Source of the DNA: Bacteroidales bacterium
GTDB lineage: Bacteria; Bacteroidota; Bacteroidia; Bacteroidales; UBA932
Length of the DNA: 64,000 bases
Assembly (NCBI GenBank): GCA_004556005.1
Contig: SFJA01000002.1
Coordinates: 11,636 to 75,635, forward strand
Reading direction: 5' to 3'
In this document: positions 41,085-50,533 of the stretch, one piece after another
Layout of the letters: every line of letters begins with the position of its first letter
Position numbering within the stretch: position 1 is the first letter of the stretch
Notes under the pieces: model-generated
What the model saw: the letters and a program-made list of their open reading frames with translations, nothing else
Databases searched by the model: none
Told to the model about the DNA's origin: nothing
Position numbers and translations under genes: made by a program

Positions 41085-42806
41085 GTGATACGAAAGACCT
41101 TCATATACCTGCTGTTTCTGCTCGCCGGCGCACTGGTGGGCGTGAACACCGGCATCCCAGCCAAGGCCAATGAAAGGAAACTGCATATTCCGGTGATTCC
41201 GACTGCATTTGCCGACACCCCATTCGGCAATCCCGAGTCCGGGACCATCTTGCGCGGTCGGCTGGACAGCCTCGAGACATATTTCAATTCGCAACTCGGG
41301 GGTCTCGAGCTTAAGTTCATCATTTGCAGCAAAGTGAGCCTCAGACAACCCCTCTCACATTACGGAGCGGACTCTCCCGAGATGCTGGACGCACTGATTT
41401 ACAAGGCCGTAATCGAATCCGTAACCAGAATAGACGACGAAACACAATTCGACCTTTTCGACAACGCTTCTTCCGGCTGCGTTGACTGCATCGTGTTGTA
41501 TTTTGCCGGCAGAAGCCAGGAAAGGAGCGGAATACAGGACGGAATATGGCCGCAGTATTCGACCCTGGAGCAGTTCAACTCGTCGCTCGCCCTGGACGGG
41601 AGGCGGATAAACGCATTCTGCGCGTTCTCGCAGGACGACCTTTTTGGAACGATGTGCCACGAAATCGGGCATATGCTCGGACTGGTGGACCTGTACGATA
41701 CCGACGGCGAAGGCAGCGGCGGCCTCACTGACGGCATAGGCGGCTGCAACTCGCTGATGGACAGGGGAAGGCACAATGACGGCGGCAGCACTCCGCCAGC
41801 CCTCAGCAGCATAGATCTCGAGCAGCTGGAAAGCGGTCGCGTACAGGAACTGACACCCGGCAGTTACTCTCTGCAGCCTCTCTCCCACGGAGGCAAGTAC
41901 CTCAAGGTCAGCAAGGAGGGCAGTAAGGGAGAATTCTTCCTTATCGAAAATCGTTTCCGCGATGGCTGGGACGGCGGGCTTGACGGTGACGGATTGCTGG
42001 TGTATCACATCGACAGAAGCAACTCTCCTGCGGGCTGGTCGGATTATTACCGCAAGGAGCTTAGCGCGGCGGAACGCTGGCGGCTTAATCAGGTGAATTG
42101 CAGACCGGACAGGATGCTTGCAGCAGCGCTGCTTCCGCAGAACTACGGACAGAAGTACTTCAGGGAGAGCATTGGACTGGATGAGGCGAGCAGGCTGAAG
42201 TTCTATGACGGGAGTCTGTCTGCGCTGGTCATTGACGGGATAGGTTTTGATAATGAGGGAAATGCGTCGTTTGAAGTGTACGAGGGTATCGTGATGGAAG
42301 ATTGCAGGTGCTTCCAGGACGCGGTGATGCTATCTTGGAAGGCAAACAAACGCTTCGGAGAGGAATTGTACTATAAATTATATGTTTACGGGCCTCAGGG
42401 AACTGTCAAAAGCATTGAAACCAATCAGAGCTGCGCGACCGTGGAGGGGCTGGAAGCGGGCGTGGATTACGAAGTGGAGATTTATGCGGTGCGCAGGGAC
42501 GGCAGAAGCGTTGCGTGCAGAATGAGATGCAAGACCAAGACCAGGCCGGAGGGGTTGCCTGCGTACATCTACCTTGCAAGCGCGGAGAAGAACGTTGACG
42601 GCTCGTTCCGTAGCGGCAGCAGGATTCCTCTGCGAGTGGTCAATCTTGAAAGTCCGGCAAAGGTCGAATGGTATTTTGACGGGCAGGCAATAAGCCCCGA
42701 GGCTGACGGCTGGTATGTGCTTTCCGTGAGTGGAGAACTGAAAGCCGTGATACATCTGCCCGACGGAAGCAATGAGGTCATAATCCGCAATCTCAGAGTA
42801 AGATGA
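41085..42806 (+). CDS. Secreted M6-type metalloprotease with FnIII-like domain
   Basis: 573 residues, starting with GTG. Residues 1-28 are a signal peptide. The zinc motif H192-E-x-x-H196 lies in CHEIGHMLGLVDLYD, the extended form of family M6 (immune inhibitor A type), where a later aspartate is the third ligand. The YHIDRSN and SSIDLEQLESG blocks agree with this family. A beta domain of fibronectin III type follows (about 400-480), then a C-terminal beta region (about 490-573). It is expected to act outside the cell on unknown proteins. Its stop overlaps the ATG of the small lipoprotein gene. Confidence 0.75.
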   Translation: MIRKTFIYLLFLLAGALVGVNTGIPAKANERKLHIPVIPTAFADTPFGNPESGTILRGRLDSLETYFNSQLGGLELKFIICSKVSLRQPLSHYGADSPEMLDALIYKAVIESVTRIDDETQFDLFDNASSGCVDCIVLYFAGRSQERSGIQDGIWPQYSTLEQFNSSLALDGRRINAFCAFSQDDLFGTMCHEIGHMLGLVDLYDTDGEGSGGLTDGIGGCNSLMDRGRHNDGGSTPPALSSIDLEQLESGRVQELTPGSYSLQPLSHGGKYLKVSKEGSKGEFFLIENRFRDGWDGGLDGDGLLVYHIDRSNSPAGWSDYYRKELSAAERWRLNQVNCRPDRMLAAALLPQNYGQKYFRESIGLDEASRLKFYDGSLSALVIDGIGFDNEGNASFEVYEGIVMEDCRCFQDAVMLSWKANKRFGEELYYKLYVYGPQGTVKSIETNQSCATVEGLEAGVDYEVEIYAVRRDGRSVACRMRCKTKTRPEGLPAYIYLASAEKNVDGSFRSGSRIPLRVVNLESPAKVEWYFDGQAISPEADGWYVLSVSGELKAVIHLPDGSNEVIIRNLRVR

Positions 42807-43207
42807 AAAGGTTGCTTTTTATTATTTTGGCTCTTTCGCTGCTTTTCGTATCCTGTGAGAACGCCAGGCAGAAGGAGGCGTTTGCTGCAAGGGAGGGAGT
42901 TTGTCTGGAAGTTGGAGGCACGACTGTCTTTTCAAGAAGCTGGGACAACTGCCAGTATGCATTTAACCGCGACCGAAGGACATTCAGGGCCCAGGATGAC
43001 GATATGACCGACTATTTCAGCGTGCAGTTCAAGAACCTGCCTCTCTATGTCGGTGAAGAGATCAAGGCCTCTGTCAAATGGACAGAATACAGAGGTATGG
43101 GGCAAAAAATCAATGTCACCCTACAAGTCCTGAGGATTGAGGGTGACAAAGTGTGGCTACGCGAGCCCAACGGTCAGATTGCGCTGACTGTCAGAGTCTT
43201 AGAATGA
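42803..43207 (+). CDS. Small lipoprotein of unknown function
   Basis: 134 residues. The signal ends LFVSC at about residue 18, a clear lipobox. The mature part is polar with alternating strand-like stretches ([37 protein letters not shown]), suggesting a small beta domain. I do not recognise a family. It overlaps the metalloprotease gene by 4 nt (ATGA), so the pair is translationally coupled and may work together, for example as inhibitor or anchor, which is only a guess. It ends inside the last codons of tpiA on the other strand (9 nt overlap). Confidence 0.75.
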   Translation: MKRLLFIILALSLLFVSCENARQKEAFAAREGVCLEVGGTTVFSRSWDNCQYAFNRDRRTFRAQDDDMTDYFSVQFKNLPLYVGEEIKASVKWTEYRGMGQKINVTLQVLRIEGDKVWLREPNGQIALTVRVLE

Positions 43208-43954
43208 CATTGCGATTGCAATGAAGTCATCGGCCTTGAGTGCGGCACCTCCGATGAGGCCACCGTCGATATCAGGCTGGGCAAAAAGTTCCTTTGCATT
43301 TGAAGGCTTGCAGCTGCCGCCATAAAGGATGGTGGTGTCGTCAGCTACCTCTGCACCGAACTTGTCGGCAACGACCTTGCGGATGAATGCGTGGATTTCC
43401 TCTGCCTGCTCGGAAGTAGCGGTCTTGCCGGTTCCGATGGCCCATACCGGCTCGTAAGCGATGACGATGTTCTTCATATCCTCAGCGCTGAAGTTGTAGA
43501 GGACATTCTTAACCTGTGCGGCGCAAACGTCGAAATGCTTGCCGGCCTCTCTTTCCTCGAGGTTCTCACCTACGCAGAGGATGACCTTGAGCGAGTTGGC
43601 AAGTGCAAGTTTGGTCTTTTCAACGAGTTTCTCGTCGGTCTCACCATAATACTGGCGACGCTCGGAGTGTCCGAGAATGGTATAGGTAGCACCAGTGGAA
43701 GCAACCATTGCGGCGCTGATTTCGCCGGTGTATGCTCCCTTCTCCTTGTCTGCGCAGTTCTCTGCAGAAAGAGCGACTACGCTGCCCTTTACTACATCTG
43801 CAACAGGAACGAGGTGGGTTGCCGGAGTTGCGATGACGAGCTTGACATCTGATGGAACTTCTACTGACTTGGCAACTACTGCCTTGGCGAGTTCTACGCC
43901 TTCAGGCACCGTGGTGTTCATCTTCCAGTTGCCTGCAACAATTTTCTGTCTCAT
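43199..43954 (-). CDS. tpiA: Triosephosphate isomerase
   Basis: 251 residues from ATG 43954, the start giving [12 protein letters not shown], the standard opening. It interconverts dihydroxyacetone phosphate and glyceraldehyde 3-phosphate in glycolysis. The catalytic lysine is in GNWKMN, the histidine in ILGHSERR, the glutamate in [12 protein letters not shown], and the phosphate loop in YGGSCKPSN and [10 protein letters not shown] -7 box lies 27 nt upstream. Whether the upstream envelope operon reads through into it is unclear. Confidence 0.97.
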   Translation of the reverse strand: MRQKIVAGNWKMNTTVPEGVELAKAVVAKSVEVPSDVKLVIATPATHLVPVADVVKGSVVALSAENCADKEKGAYTGEISAAMVASTGATYTILGHSERRQYYGETDEKLVEKTKLALANSLKVILCVGENLEEREAGKHFDVCAAQVKNVLYNFSAEDMKNIVIAYEPVWAIGTGKTATSEQAEEIHAFIRKVVADKFGAEVADDTTILYGGSCKPSNAKELFAQPDIDGGLIGGAALKADDFIAIAMSF

Positions 43955-43981
43955 ATATAGAATATTTTGGTTTCCAACCTG

Positions 43982-43989
43982 CAAAATTA
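43982..43989 (-). promoter_or_regulatory. -7 box TAATTTTG for tpiA
   Basis: Minus-strand exact match 27 nt before ATG 43954; it overlaps the stop of the upstream gene. Confidence 0.6.
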
Positions 43990-44676
43990 CGGATTATTTT
44001 TGAATTGACGAGAAATTTTCGGGACAATGCGCACGCCTTCTTTAAAATATGTCTGGTAAAGCCCGCCGGCACCTATGACATAGGCAGTGATCCAATTGCC
44101 GCTGCACGCCTGCCATATCCCGAAAGAAAGCTCCCCCGCGTCCAGCAGCGCCATCAGCAGGCCCCTCCAGACTGTCTCTCCTGCAAGGCAGTGCCCTACC
44201 GGAGGCACAAAAGCCCAGAATGCGGAATGACCTTGCTGCGCGACTGGCGTCACCGAAAGGCTGTCCAGCAAGTTCTGGTACTCATCCCGACCGCCGGCAG
44301 GCAGCAGGAATGCGTTTACCCTCATCAGAGTACGGAGCGATTCTTCTCTATCGCCCGCTCTCAGCTGCAGGGAGGCCTTTTCGAGAAGGTAAGATTCGGC
44401 ATCCTCGGACTCCCCTGCAAAGTAGTATGCACGCTCAAGCATAATCGCTGCAAATCGCAGACTGTCAGCCAAATGCGTCGTTTCATCGTACGCAGACGGC
44501 GACTCGGTCCGTGCTCCGGCAACGGTCGCGGAAGCGGCCGGTTCGGTGCTGACGGCAGAGCGGGTTTCGGCTCCGTCAAAGACTCGGGCGGCAGTGCCAG
44601 CTTCGGCGCGAGCTCCGATGCTAGCGGAAAAGCTCAAGCAGAGGCAAACGGACAGAGACAACAACTGCAGTTTCAT
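43987..44676 (-). CDS. Exported protein with helical region and TM2-like tail
   Basis: 229 residues. A signal peptide (about 1-22) is followed by an Ala/Thr/Ser-rich linker, a helical TPR-like region (about 70-140) and a hydrophobic C-terminal part with the layout [19 protein letters not shown] and two probable membrane segments. That layout resembles the P-G-x-G-x4-G motif of TM2 and related small membrane domains. I cannot name a family. Its first 56 nt overlap the end of the preceding gene, with which it shares the same domain order. Confidence 0.65.
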   Translation of the reverse strand: MKLQLLSLSVCLCLSFSASIGARAEAGTAARVFDGAETRSAVSTEPAASATVAGARTESPSAYDETTHLADSLRFAAIMLERAYYFAGESEDAESYLLEKASLQLRAGDREESLRTLMRVNAFLLPAGGRDEYQNLLDSLSVTPVAQQGHSAFWAFVPPVGHCLAGETVWRGLLMALLDAGELSFGIWQACSGNWITAYVIGAGGLYQTYFKEGVRIVPKISRQFKNNP

Positions 44677-45715
44677 AACCGAGAATTGTTTTTTGATTAT
44701 ATATGCGGGCGCTCAGGTAGCTGCCGTAGATGTTGGCGGAGTAGCTTAGAAGCGTCATTGAGCCGAACAGTATGGTTTTCCAGTCGGAGATGCCGCAATG
44801 CACTGCATTTTCGGCAGTTACAGCAGCGAGCGAGGCAACTGCCAGAAGAGCGGACACACCCTCGCCTACCCTGCCGCTCAGCATCTTGCCAAGGCCGGGT
44901 ACGAGTGCGGAAGCGCCTGCAAGAAGCAGTGGAGAACGAGGACGGAAAGCCTGCATAGCCTCGGAAACAGCCGTGAGTTCGTCTGCCGCATCGCGAATCT
45001 GAGGCAGCGGGCTCGATTTGGCGGAAACAATGGCCTCGGGAAAAGAGGAAAAGTCGCCGGCAAGCAGCGAGAGGGCCGCCCTGTCAAGCGAAAGCAGGTC
45101 CTCGCGGCAGCCCTTGCAGTCATCAAGAAGCGCTGCGGCTCCTGAATAGTCCCCGACATACAGCCTTGCGGTCAGGTCGTGGAAGCGGGCGGCCTCGAAA
45201 AATGCGGACGAGTAGGGCACGCGGGCGAATTGGGCAGAGGCATCATAGAGCCTCCTGCTCTCGAAAAAAGCCTTTCCGCGCAGGTAGCTAAGTGTATCGG
45301 AGTCGCTGAAATAAGGCGCATTGAGCAGTGTCAGGGCATCGGAACGGAGATTATTATCAAAAAGATAACGGATAAAGCCGAATTCTTGAGTAACGCTATT
45401 GCTGCCGAATGAGGGTTGCACGGACATAGGAGGCAGCGACGGCGCCAAGGCTTCGGGAAAGTTCTTGCGTCCTGCAGAGGCGATGCGACCGGAGGACATC
45501 AGGCCGTCAATGGATTGCAGGAGGCCCAGTCCGCGGGAGGGCAGACTGACTGTGGAGCCGCTGATTGCTTGCAGGCTCGCAGGGTCCTTTCTAGAGGCAG
45601 AGTCATTGATTCTTTGCTGGGCATCGGGTCCCGGCGACAGGGATGCGGCGTGGGAAAACGCGATGGCCGGAAAAGCCAGGAAGATGCTGAGCAGCAGGGC
45701 GATAAGAGCTTTCAT
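44621..45715 (-). CDS. Exported TPR-like protein with TM2-like membrane tail
   Basis: 364 residues. Residues 1-23 are a signal peptide. A disordered stretch precedes a helical repeat region (about 110-255) where short TPR-like units such as Y-L-R-G-K-A-F-F-E-S-R-R-L-Y-D-A-S recur. Near residue 265 a hydrophobic section begins ALVPGLGKMLSGRVGEGVSALL, again the P-G-x-G-x4-G pattern, followed by two or three membrane segments. No family name is certain. It lies in a four-gene envelope operon, 7 nt after the LolA-like gene. Confidence 0.65.
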   Translation of the reverse strand: MKALIALLLSIFLAFPAIAFSHAASLSPGPDAQQRINDSASRKDPASLQAISGSTVSLPSRGLGLLQSIDGLMSSGRIASAGRKNFPEALAPSLPPMSVQPSFGSNSVTQEFGFIRYLFDNNLRSDALTLLNAPYFSDSDTLSYLRGKAFFESRRLYDASAQFARVPYSSAFFEAARFHDLTARLYVGDYSGAAALLDDCKGCREDLLSLDRAALSLLAGDFSSFPEAIVSAKSSPLPQIRDAADELTAVSEAMQAFRPRSPLLLAGASALVPGLGKMLSGRVGEGVSALLAVASLAAVTAENAVHCGISDWKTILFGSMTLLSYSANIYGSYLSARIYNQKTILGYETAVVVSVRLPLLELFR

Positions 45716-45722
45716 TGCCGGC

Positions 45723-46418
45723 TCAGCGTTTGTTCATCTTGACCGGACGGGCGTCGGGAGGTACGCTAAAATCGAACAGCTCATCGTCCTCGTCCACAGT
45801 AAGATTGCTGTAGATTGTACGGGTGACGACGGAGTCCTTGGGGTTGGGATACATTACTTCCGTCGTGCGGTGCGGAAAGACGAAACGCTTGACCGTGCGG
45901 TAATCGGAAAGATACACCTTGCCCCGGAGCGTTCCGTCGGCACTTTTATATATCATACACACAGGCAGATAGTCCTTGAATACAAGTTCAACGACAGGGG
46001 TATCGCCCGCCTTGTCCGTAACGAACGTTCTGATAAGATAGCCCTCCGGGTCGGTTTCGGTGGACTTGAGGGTGTAGCCGAACTGGCCCAGACCCATATC
46101 GAAGACTGCGCGGGAGAGGAAGATGTTGAGCAGGTTGTCCTTGCCCGAAAAAGTCCCGCTGCGGTCGGTGTAATACTGGTTTGAACCGGGAAGATAGAAG
46201 GTTCCCCCGGATGCGTCTTCGATGACGTAATACTTGTCAGGATAACTGACAAAACTCACAAGCCGCCCGCCGGACTGGCAGCAGACGTGCTTGCGAGTGC
46301 TTGTTACTTTGCCTCCTGAGACTTCCTTCCGTTCCACATCGACGGCTACTCTGCGCTGGGATGCAGCAGGAAAGGCAGTCAGAAGCAATAATATTATTGT
46401 AATCGGGAGTGTCTTCAA
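45723..46418 (-). CDS. LolA-like periplasmic protein
   Basis: 231 residues if it starts at TTG 46418, which lies 4 nt after the TM2-gene stop and opens a good signal peptide (LPITIILLLLTAFPAASQ). The frame continues to an ATG at 46484, but that would overlap the neighbour by 60 nt and put residues before the signal. The mature chain has the all-beta pattern of LolA/LppX-like lipoprotein carriers, including the closing F-P-H-R-T-T-E-V-M-Y and IYSNLTVDEDDELFDF. It may carry lipid or lipoprotein across the periplasm. The family call is by pattern and moderate. Confidence 0.6.
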   Translation of the reverse strand: MKTLPITIILLLLTAFPAASQRRVAVDVERKEVSGGKVTSTRKHVCCQSGGRLVSFVSYPDKYYVIEDASGGTFYLPGSNQYYTDRSGTFSGKDNLLNIFLSRAVFDMGLGQFGYTLKSTETDPEGYLIRTFVTDKAGDTPVVELVFKDYLPVCMIYKSADGTLRGKVYLSDYRTVKRFVFPHRTTEVMYPNPKDSVVTRTIYSNLTVDEDDELFDFSVPPDARPVKMNKR

Positions 46419-46422
46419 GAAA

Positions 46423-46842
46423 CTATGCCCACATAAAGAACTTGGTATTGCCGTAGTATGCCCCGAATCCGTTGTCTTCCACAAGATCTATGAGCATGAC
46501 GATAAAGTCAACGAAAGGGACGATACCGAAAATACCTCCGAACGTGAATGTGTACAACGCCCACATCGCAGGTGAGGTACCCATATAGTGACGGTGAACT
46601 CCAAATCCGCCGACGAGGAAACAGAGCACGAGAGCGACAGCATCGGACTTTTCGCTGATGACAGCCGATGATGAGGCTGAAGATGCGGCAGCGAGGTCAA
46701 AGGAGTCGATATCAAGTGACGGGGTTTCTTCTGCACAAGCGATAAGGGCATCGATGTCAGAGTCATTGATTGAATAGTTCGAGGCATTTGCCACAACTGC
46801 GCAGCCAAGAAGCACTGCGAGAGCTAAGAAAAACTTTTTCAT
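46423..46842 (-). CDS. TM2-domain membrane protein
   Basis: 139 residues. A signal peptide (MKKFFLALAVLLGCAVVANA) is followed by a serine/alanine-rich linker and the TM2 domain: LCFLVGGFGVHRHYMG, then GGIFGIVPFVDFIVMLID, two membrane helices joined by a short loop. TM2 proteins occur in bacteria and eukaryotes; their function is unclear. It is the first of four minus genes (TM2, LolA-like and two TPR-like proteins), with a -7 box 42 nt upstream, divergent from tyrS. Confidence 0.8.
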   Translation of the reverse strand: MKKFFLALAVLLGCAVVANASNYSINDSDIDALIACAEETPSLDIDSFDLAAASSASSSAVISEKSDAVALVLCFLVGGFGVHRHYMGTSPAMWALYTFTFGGIFGIVPFVDFIVMLIDLVEDNGFGAYYGNTKFFMWA

Positions 46843-46884
46843 TTTCTATTGTGTTTTGGTTAAACGTGCGACACGTATATTGTA

Positions 46885-46892
46885 CAAAATTA
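46885..46892 (-). promoter_or_regulatory. -7 box TAATTTTG for the TM2 envelope operon
   Basis: Minus-strand exact match, 42 nt before ATG 46842. Confidence 0.6.
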
Positions 46893-46904
46893 GACAAAAA
46901 GTAG

Positions 46905-46912
46905 TACATTTG
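46905..46912 (+). promoter_or_regulatory. -7 box TACATTTG for tyrS
   Basis: Exact match 16 nt before ATG 46929, divergent from the TM2 operon box 12 nt away. Confidence 0.65.
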
Positions 46913-46928
46913 CAAAAATAACAAGCAT

Positions 46929-48221
46929 ATGGAAAAGAATTTCGTAGAGGAATTGAGATGGAGGGGTATGATTCACGACATCACCCCGGGAACCGAAGAA
47001 GAGTTGGGCAAAGGGATGATGTCCGCTTATGTAGGGATCGATCCGACGGGTGATTCGCTGCACATCGGGCACCTTGTCAGCATAATGATACTGAAGCACT
47101 TCCAGGCCTGCGGCAACAAACCGTATGCCCTTGTCGGCGGAGCAACCGGAATGATAGGCGACCCGTCGATGAAGAGCAACGAGCGCAACCTGCTTGACGA
47201 ACAGACTCTTGCGCACAATGTCTCCTGCATAAAGGAACAGCTCGGACGTTTCCTGGACTTCAACTCCGACGCGCCGAACAAGGCAGAGCTGGTGAACAAC
47301 TACGACTGGATGAAGGACTACACCTTCATCAACTTTACCCGCGACATAGGCAAACTCATCACTGTCAACTATATGATGAGCAAGGACTCTGTAAAGAAGA
47401 GACTGTCCAGGGACTCCAGCGAAGGAATGTCTTTCACGGAATTTACTTACCAGCTTCTCCAGGGCTATGACTTCCTGTACCTTTTCAAAAACCATAATGT
47501 CAAGCTTCAGCTTGGCGGCGCAGACCAGTGGGGAAATATCACCACAGGTACTGAGCTCATACGCCGCACCCTCGGAGCAGAAGCCTACGCCCTCACCTGC
47601 CCTCTGATTACCAAGGCCGACGGGGGCAAATTCGGCAAGACCGAAAAAGGCAACATCTGGCTTGACCCAAAGCGCACCAGCCCTTACCAGTTCTATCAGT
47701 TCTGGCTTAATGTAAGCGATGCTGACGCGGAGAAATACATCAAGATCTTCACAATGCTGGACCGCGAGACCATCGAGGCAGCGATAGCCGAGCACAACGA
47801 AGATCCTGGCCAGCGCAGACTCCAGAAGCTTCTTGCAAAGGAAGTTACGATAATGGTACACAGCGAGGAAGCATACGAAAACGCCTTGCTTGCAAGCCGC
47901 ATGCTCTTCGGCAAGTCAACGTCGGAAGAGTTGCGCAAGCTTGACGAGCAGACCTTCCTGGACGTATTTGCCGGCGTGCCTACTTTCAGCATCAAGCGTG
48001 AAGAACTTCCGGCTCAGCTTCTTGAACTCCTTGCCGTAAAGACCGGAATCTTCCCTTCCAAGGGCGAAGCGCGCAAGATGGTTCAGGCGGGAGGATTCAG
48101 CCTCAACAAGGACAAGATTACCGACATCGCCTACGAAGTATCTGAGGCTGATGTGGTTGACGGCAAGTTCATTCTTGCCCAGAAAGGAAAGAAGGATTAC
48201 TATCTTATCAATGTCATCTGA
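46929..48221 (+). CDS. tyrS: Tyrosyl-tRNA synthetase
   Basis: 430 residues. It charges tRNA-Tyr. The class I signatures are HIGHLV near residue 40 and the KMSKS-type loop KFGKTEKG near 235; the tyrosine-binding block [11 protein letters not shown] is present. A C-terminal S4-like RNA-binding domain holds [16 protein letters not shown]. The stop overlaps the rbfA ATG (TGATG), so the genes are coupled. Confidence 0.96.
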   Translation: MEKNFVEELRWRGMIHDITPGTEEELGKGMMSAYVGIDPTGDSLHIGHLVSIMILKHFQACGNKPYALVGGATGMIGDPSMKSNERNLLDEQTLAHNVSCIKEQLGRFLDFNSDAPNKAELVNNYDWMKDYTFINFTRDIGKLITVNYMMSKDSVKKRLSRDSSEGMSFTEFTYQLLQGYDFLYLFKNHNVKLQLGGADQWGNITTGTELIRRTLGAEAYALTCPLITKADGGKFGKTEKGNIWLDPKRTSPYQFYQFWLNVSDADAEKYIKIFTMLDRETIEAAIAEHNEDPGQRRLQKLLAKEVTIMVHSEEAYENALLASRMLFGKSTSEELRKLDEQTFLDVFAGVPTFSIKREELPAQLLELLAVKTGIFPSKGEARKMVQAGGFSLNKDKITDIAYEVSEADVVDGKFILAQKGKKDYYLINVI

Positions 48222-48568
48222 TGGACAAGCCAGCAAGCACTAGACAATTGAAGGTGGCGAGGGAACTCCAGCGCTACCTTGCCGAAATCATACGCAGCAA
48301 GGGTATGGCTGTGTTTGGCGGCGCCATGGTTACTGTGAGCGAAGTCAGGATCAGCCCCGACCTCAGCATCGCCAAGGTCTATACCAGCATTTTCCCGTCC
48401 GACAAGGCAGAGAAGGTCATGCAGATTCTCGAAGAGGAAAAGAAGGCCATTCGCGGCGAGCTCGGACGCCAGGTGGCAAGCCAGCTGAGGATAGTTCCTG
48501 AACTGGACTTCTACCTCGACTCGACGCTTGACTACGCCGAGCACATTGACGAACTGCTCAAAAAATAA
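48221..48568 (+). CDS. rbfA: Ribosome-binding factor A
   Basis: 115 residues, KH-like fold. RbfA binds the 30S precursor near helix 1 of 16S rRNA and is needed for late maturation. The pattern R-Q-x-K-V-A-R-E-L-Q-R-Y-L-A-E-I-I near the start and V-S-E-V-R-I-S-P-D-L-S-I-A-K-V-Y in the middle are characteristic; the end P-E-L-D-F-Y-L-D-S-T-L-D also. Its start overlaps tyrS and the permease follows after 3 nt. Confidence 0.92.
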   Translation: MDKPASTRQLKVARELQRYLAEIIRSKGMAVFGGAMVTVSEVRISPDLSIAKVYTSIFPSDKAEKVMQILEEEKKAIRGELGRQVASQLRIVPELDFYLDSTLDYAEHIDELLKK

Positions 48569-48571
48569 AAA

Positions 48572-49804
48572 GTGAACCTGCCTCTGTTCATAGCGGCAAG
48601 GTACCTGTTCGCCAAAAAATCACACAATGTGATTAACATCATTTCGGCGATCAGCGCTATCGGAATGGCCGTAGGAACTGCGGCTTTGATACTGATACTC
48701 AGCGTATATAACGGATTTGACAGCATTATCAGGGATAACCTCTCGGACCTCGACCCGGATATCAGGGCAGTAGCGTCCGAGGGGAAATTCTTTCGTCCCG
48801 ATGGCCCTCTCTGGGACTCGCTTAGGCAGGACGAAAGGATAGAGAGCATCTCTGAAGTGCTCGAAGACAACGTATTCCTGAACTATGGGGGCCAGCAGGG
48901 CATTGCCAGAGCCAAGGGTGTCGGCGACAAGTTCGGCGAGGCCAGCGGAATTGGCAGGCACTGCGTAGAAGGTCAATTCTCCCTTCACCATTCAGAGGTG
49001 CCGCTTTGCAGCGTCGGGGCTTCGCTTGCCTACCGAATGGGCATCAGGGCGCATTTTACAAGCCCGCTGGAACTATATTATCCCGATCCGAAGTCCAACA
49101 TTTCCCTTGTGGACCCGACTTCTTCGCTGCGAAGCGTGAAACTGTGGCCAAAAAGCTTGTTCAGCATAAGTGCGGACATAGACAACGAGCTGATAATCGT
49201 GCCGATAGAGTCAATGCGGAGGATTACGGGGCTGTCATATGGCGAACTCAGTTCGCTGGAAATTCGGCTGAAGGACGGCAGCGAAAAGAACGTCAGGTCT
49301 TTCATCAAGGATTATCGCGGTCTCGAGCAGGCCGGATTTGTACTTCAGGACCGCTTTGCCCAGCACCCTTCCCTTTTTAAGATGATGAGGTATGAGAAGT
49401 TGGCTATCTATCTGATACTCATCTTTGTAGTCATCATAATCGCCTTCAATGTCTTTGGCTCGCTGTCAATGCTTGTCATCGAGAAAAGTGGGGATATGCA
49501 GACTTTCCGCTCCATGGGTGCGTCGGAGAATTGTATCAGGAAGATTTTCTTTTACGAGGGTTGGATGATTAGTCTTTCGGGGCTGCTGGTGGGACTGGTG
49601 GCCGGAATAGGACTGGCTCTGCTTCAGCAGATTACGGGGCTTGTCAAGATGCCGGGTAATTATCTGGTAAACTCGTATCCGGTTGTACTGCAGGCCTCTG
49701 ACGTACTGTTTACGGCCCTTGGCGTAGCCGTCGCCGGGCTGGCGATTGCCTTTATCGGCTCCAGAAGCGCTCTGGCGCAGGTTGGACGTGGCAGTGGCCA
49801 ATAG
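48572..49804 (+). CDS. LolC/LolE-type lipoprotein-releasing ABC permease
   Basis: 410 residues, starting with GTG 48572, 3 nt after rbfA. The N-terminus NLPLFIAARYLFAKKSHN and IISAISAIGMAVGTAALI is typical of LolC/E-like FtsX-superfamily permeases. One membrane helix (about 25-50), a large periplasmic domain (50-270) and three helices near the C-terminus (about 275-300, 325-350, 370-395) follow. The family pulls lipoproteins out of the inner membrane for transport to the outer one. The partner ATPase LolD is not in this window. Confidence 0.85.
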   Translation: MNLPLFIAARYLFAKKSHNVINIISAISAIGMAVGTAALILILSVYNGFDSIIRDNLSDLDPDIRAVASEGKFFRPDGPLWDSLRQDERIESISEVLEDNVFLNYGGQQGIARAKGVGDKFGEASGIGRHCVEGQFSLHHSEVPLCSVGASLAYRMGIRAHFTSPLELYYPDPKSNISLVDPTSSLRSVKLWPKSLFSISADIDNELIIVPIESMRRITGLSYGELSSLEIRLKDGSEKNVRSFIKDYRGLEQAGFVLQDRFAQHPSLFKMMRYEKLAIYLILIFVVIIIAFNVFGSLSMLVIEKSGDMQTFRSMGASENCIRKIFFYEGWMISLSGLLVGLVAGIGLALLQQITGLVKMPGNYLVNSYPVVLQASDVLFTALGVAVAGLAIAFIGSRSALAQVGRGSGQ

Positions 49805-49862
49805 AAGTGGGGAGGAACGCCAATGGCTAATGTCACCATTGTTTATTATGTCTTGAGATTTA

Positions 49863-49916
49863 TAAAAAAAACAGAAGGTGAACTTTAAGTCTTGCGACTT
49901 GGATTCACCCTCTGTT
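49863..49916 (-). terminator. Terminator after the rubrerythrin gene
   Basis: On the minus strand a long stem (ACAGAGGGTGAA-type arm against TTCACCTTCTGT, one mismatch) with an inner AAGTC/GACTT hairpin is followed by eight T residues. The T-run favours the minus direction; it may also catch transcripts from the permease side. Confidence 0.75.
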
Positions 49917-49953
49917 TCAGATTATTGCGGACTCAGAAGCCGCGAGTCGAATG

Positions 49954-50502
49954 CTATTTCTCGAAATAACGCTTGAGAAGTCCCTGGAAGCCACAGCCAT
50001 GACGCGCTTCGTCCTTTGCCATCTCGTGTACTGTGTCGTGGATTGCGTCATATCCGAGTTCCTTGGCGCGTTTTGCAATGGCAAGCTTGCCCTCGCAGGC
50101 TCCGCACTCAGCCTCGGCACGCTTCTGAAGGTTAGTCTTGGTATCCCAAACAACCTCTCCGAGAAGCTCAGCAAACTTTGCAGCGTGCTCCGCCTCCTCA
50201 AATGCATAGCGCTTAAATGCTTCTGCAACCTCAGGATAGCCCTCACGCTCAGCCTGACGGCTCATTGCCAGGTACATTCCGACTTCGGTACATTCGCCGT
50301 TAAAATGGTCGTGGAGACCCTGGAGCACTTCTGCATCCTCAACCTTGCCATCGCCCAGGTGATGTTCACAAGCCCAGGAAAGTCCTTCTGATTTAACCTC
50401 TGCAAACTTTGATGCAGGAGCATGGCACTGAGGACACTCTGCTGGCGGATTCTCGCCCTCATAGACGTATCCGCATACAAGACATCTGAATTTCTTTTTC
50501 AT
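49954..50502 (-). CDS. Reverse rubrerythrin (NADH peroxidase type)
   Basis: 182 residues. Unlike classic rubrerythrin the rubredoxin domain comes first: [10 protein letters not shown] at residues 8-17 and CPQCHAP at about 24-30 bind one iron. The ferritin-like di-iron domain follows, with E-x-x-H type ligands in [28 protein letters not shown] and [10 protein letters not shown]. Such proteins reduce hydrogen peroxide in anaerobes in the cytoplasm. It is monocistronic, ending in a strong terminator. Confidence 0.9.
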   Translation of the reverse strand: MKKKFRCLVCGYVYEGENPPAECPQCHAPASKFAEVKSEGLSWACEHHLGDGKVEDAEVLQGLHDHFNGECTEVGMYLAMSRQAEREGYPEVAEAFKRYAFEEAEHAAKFAELLGEVVWDTKTNLQKRAEAECGACEGKLAIAKRAKELGYDAIHDTVHEMAKDEARHGCGFQGLLKRYFEK

Positions 50503-50533
50503 AATGATATTGACGGTTTAAAAGTTATGATTA

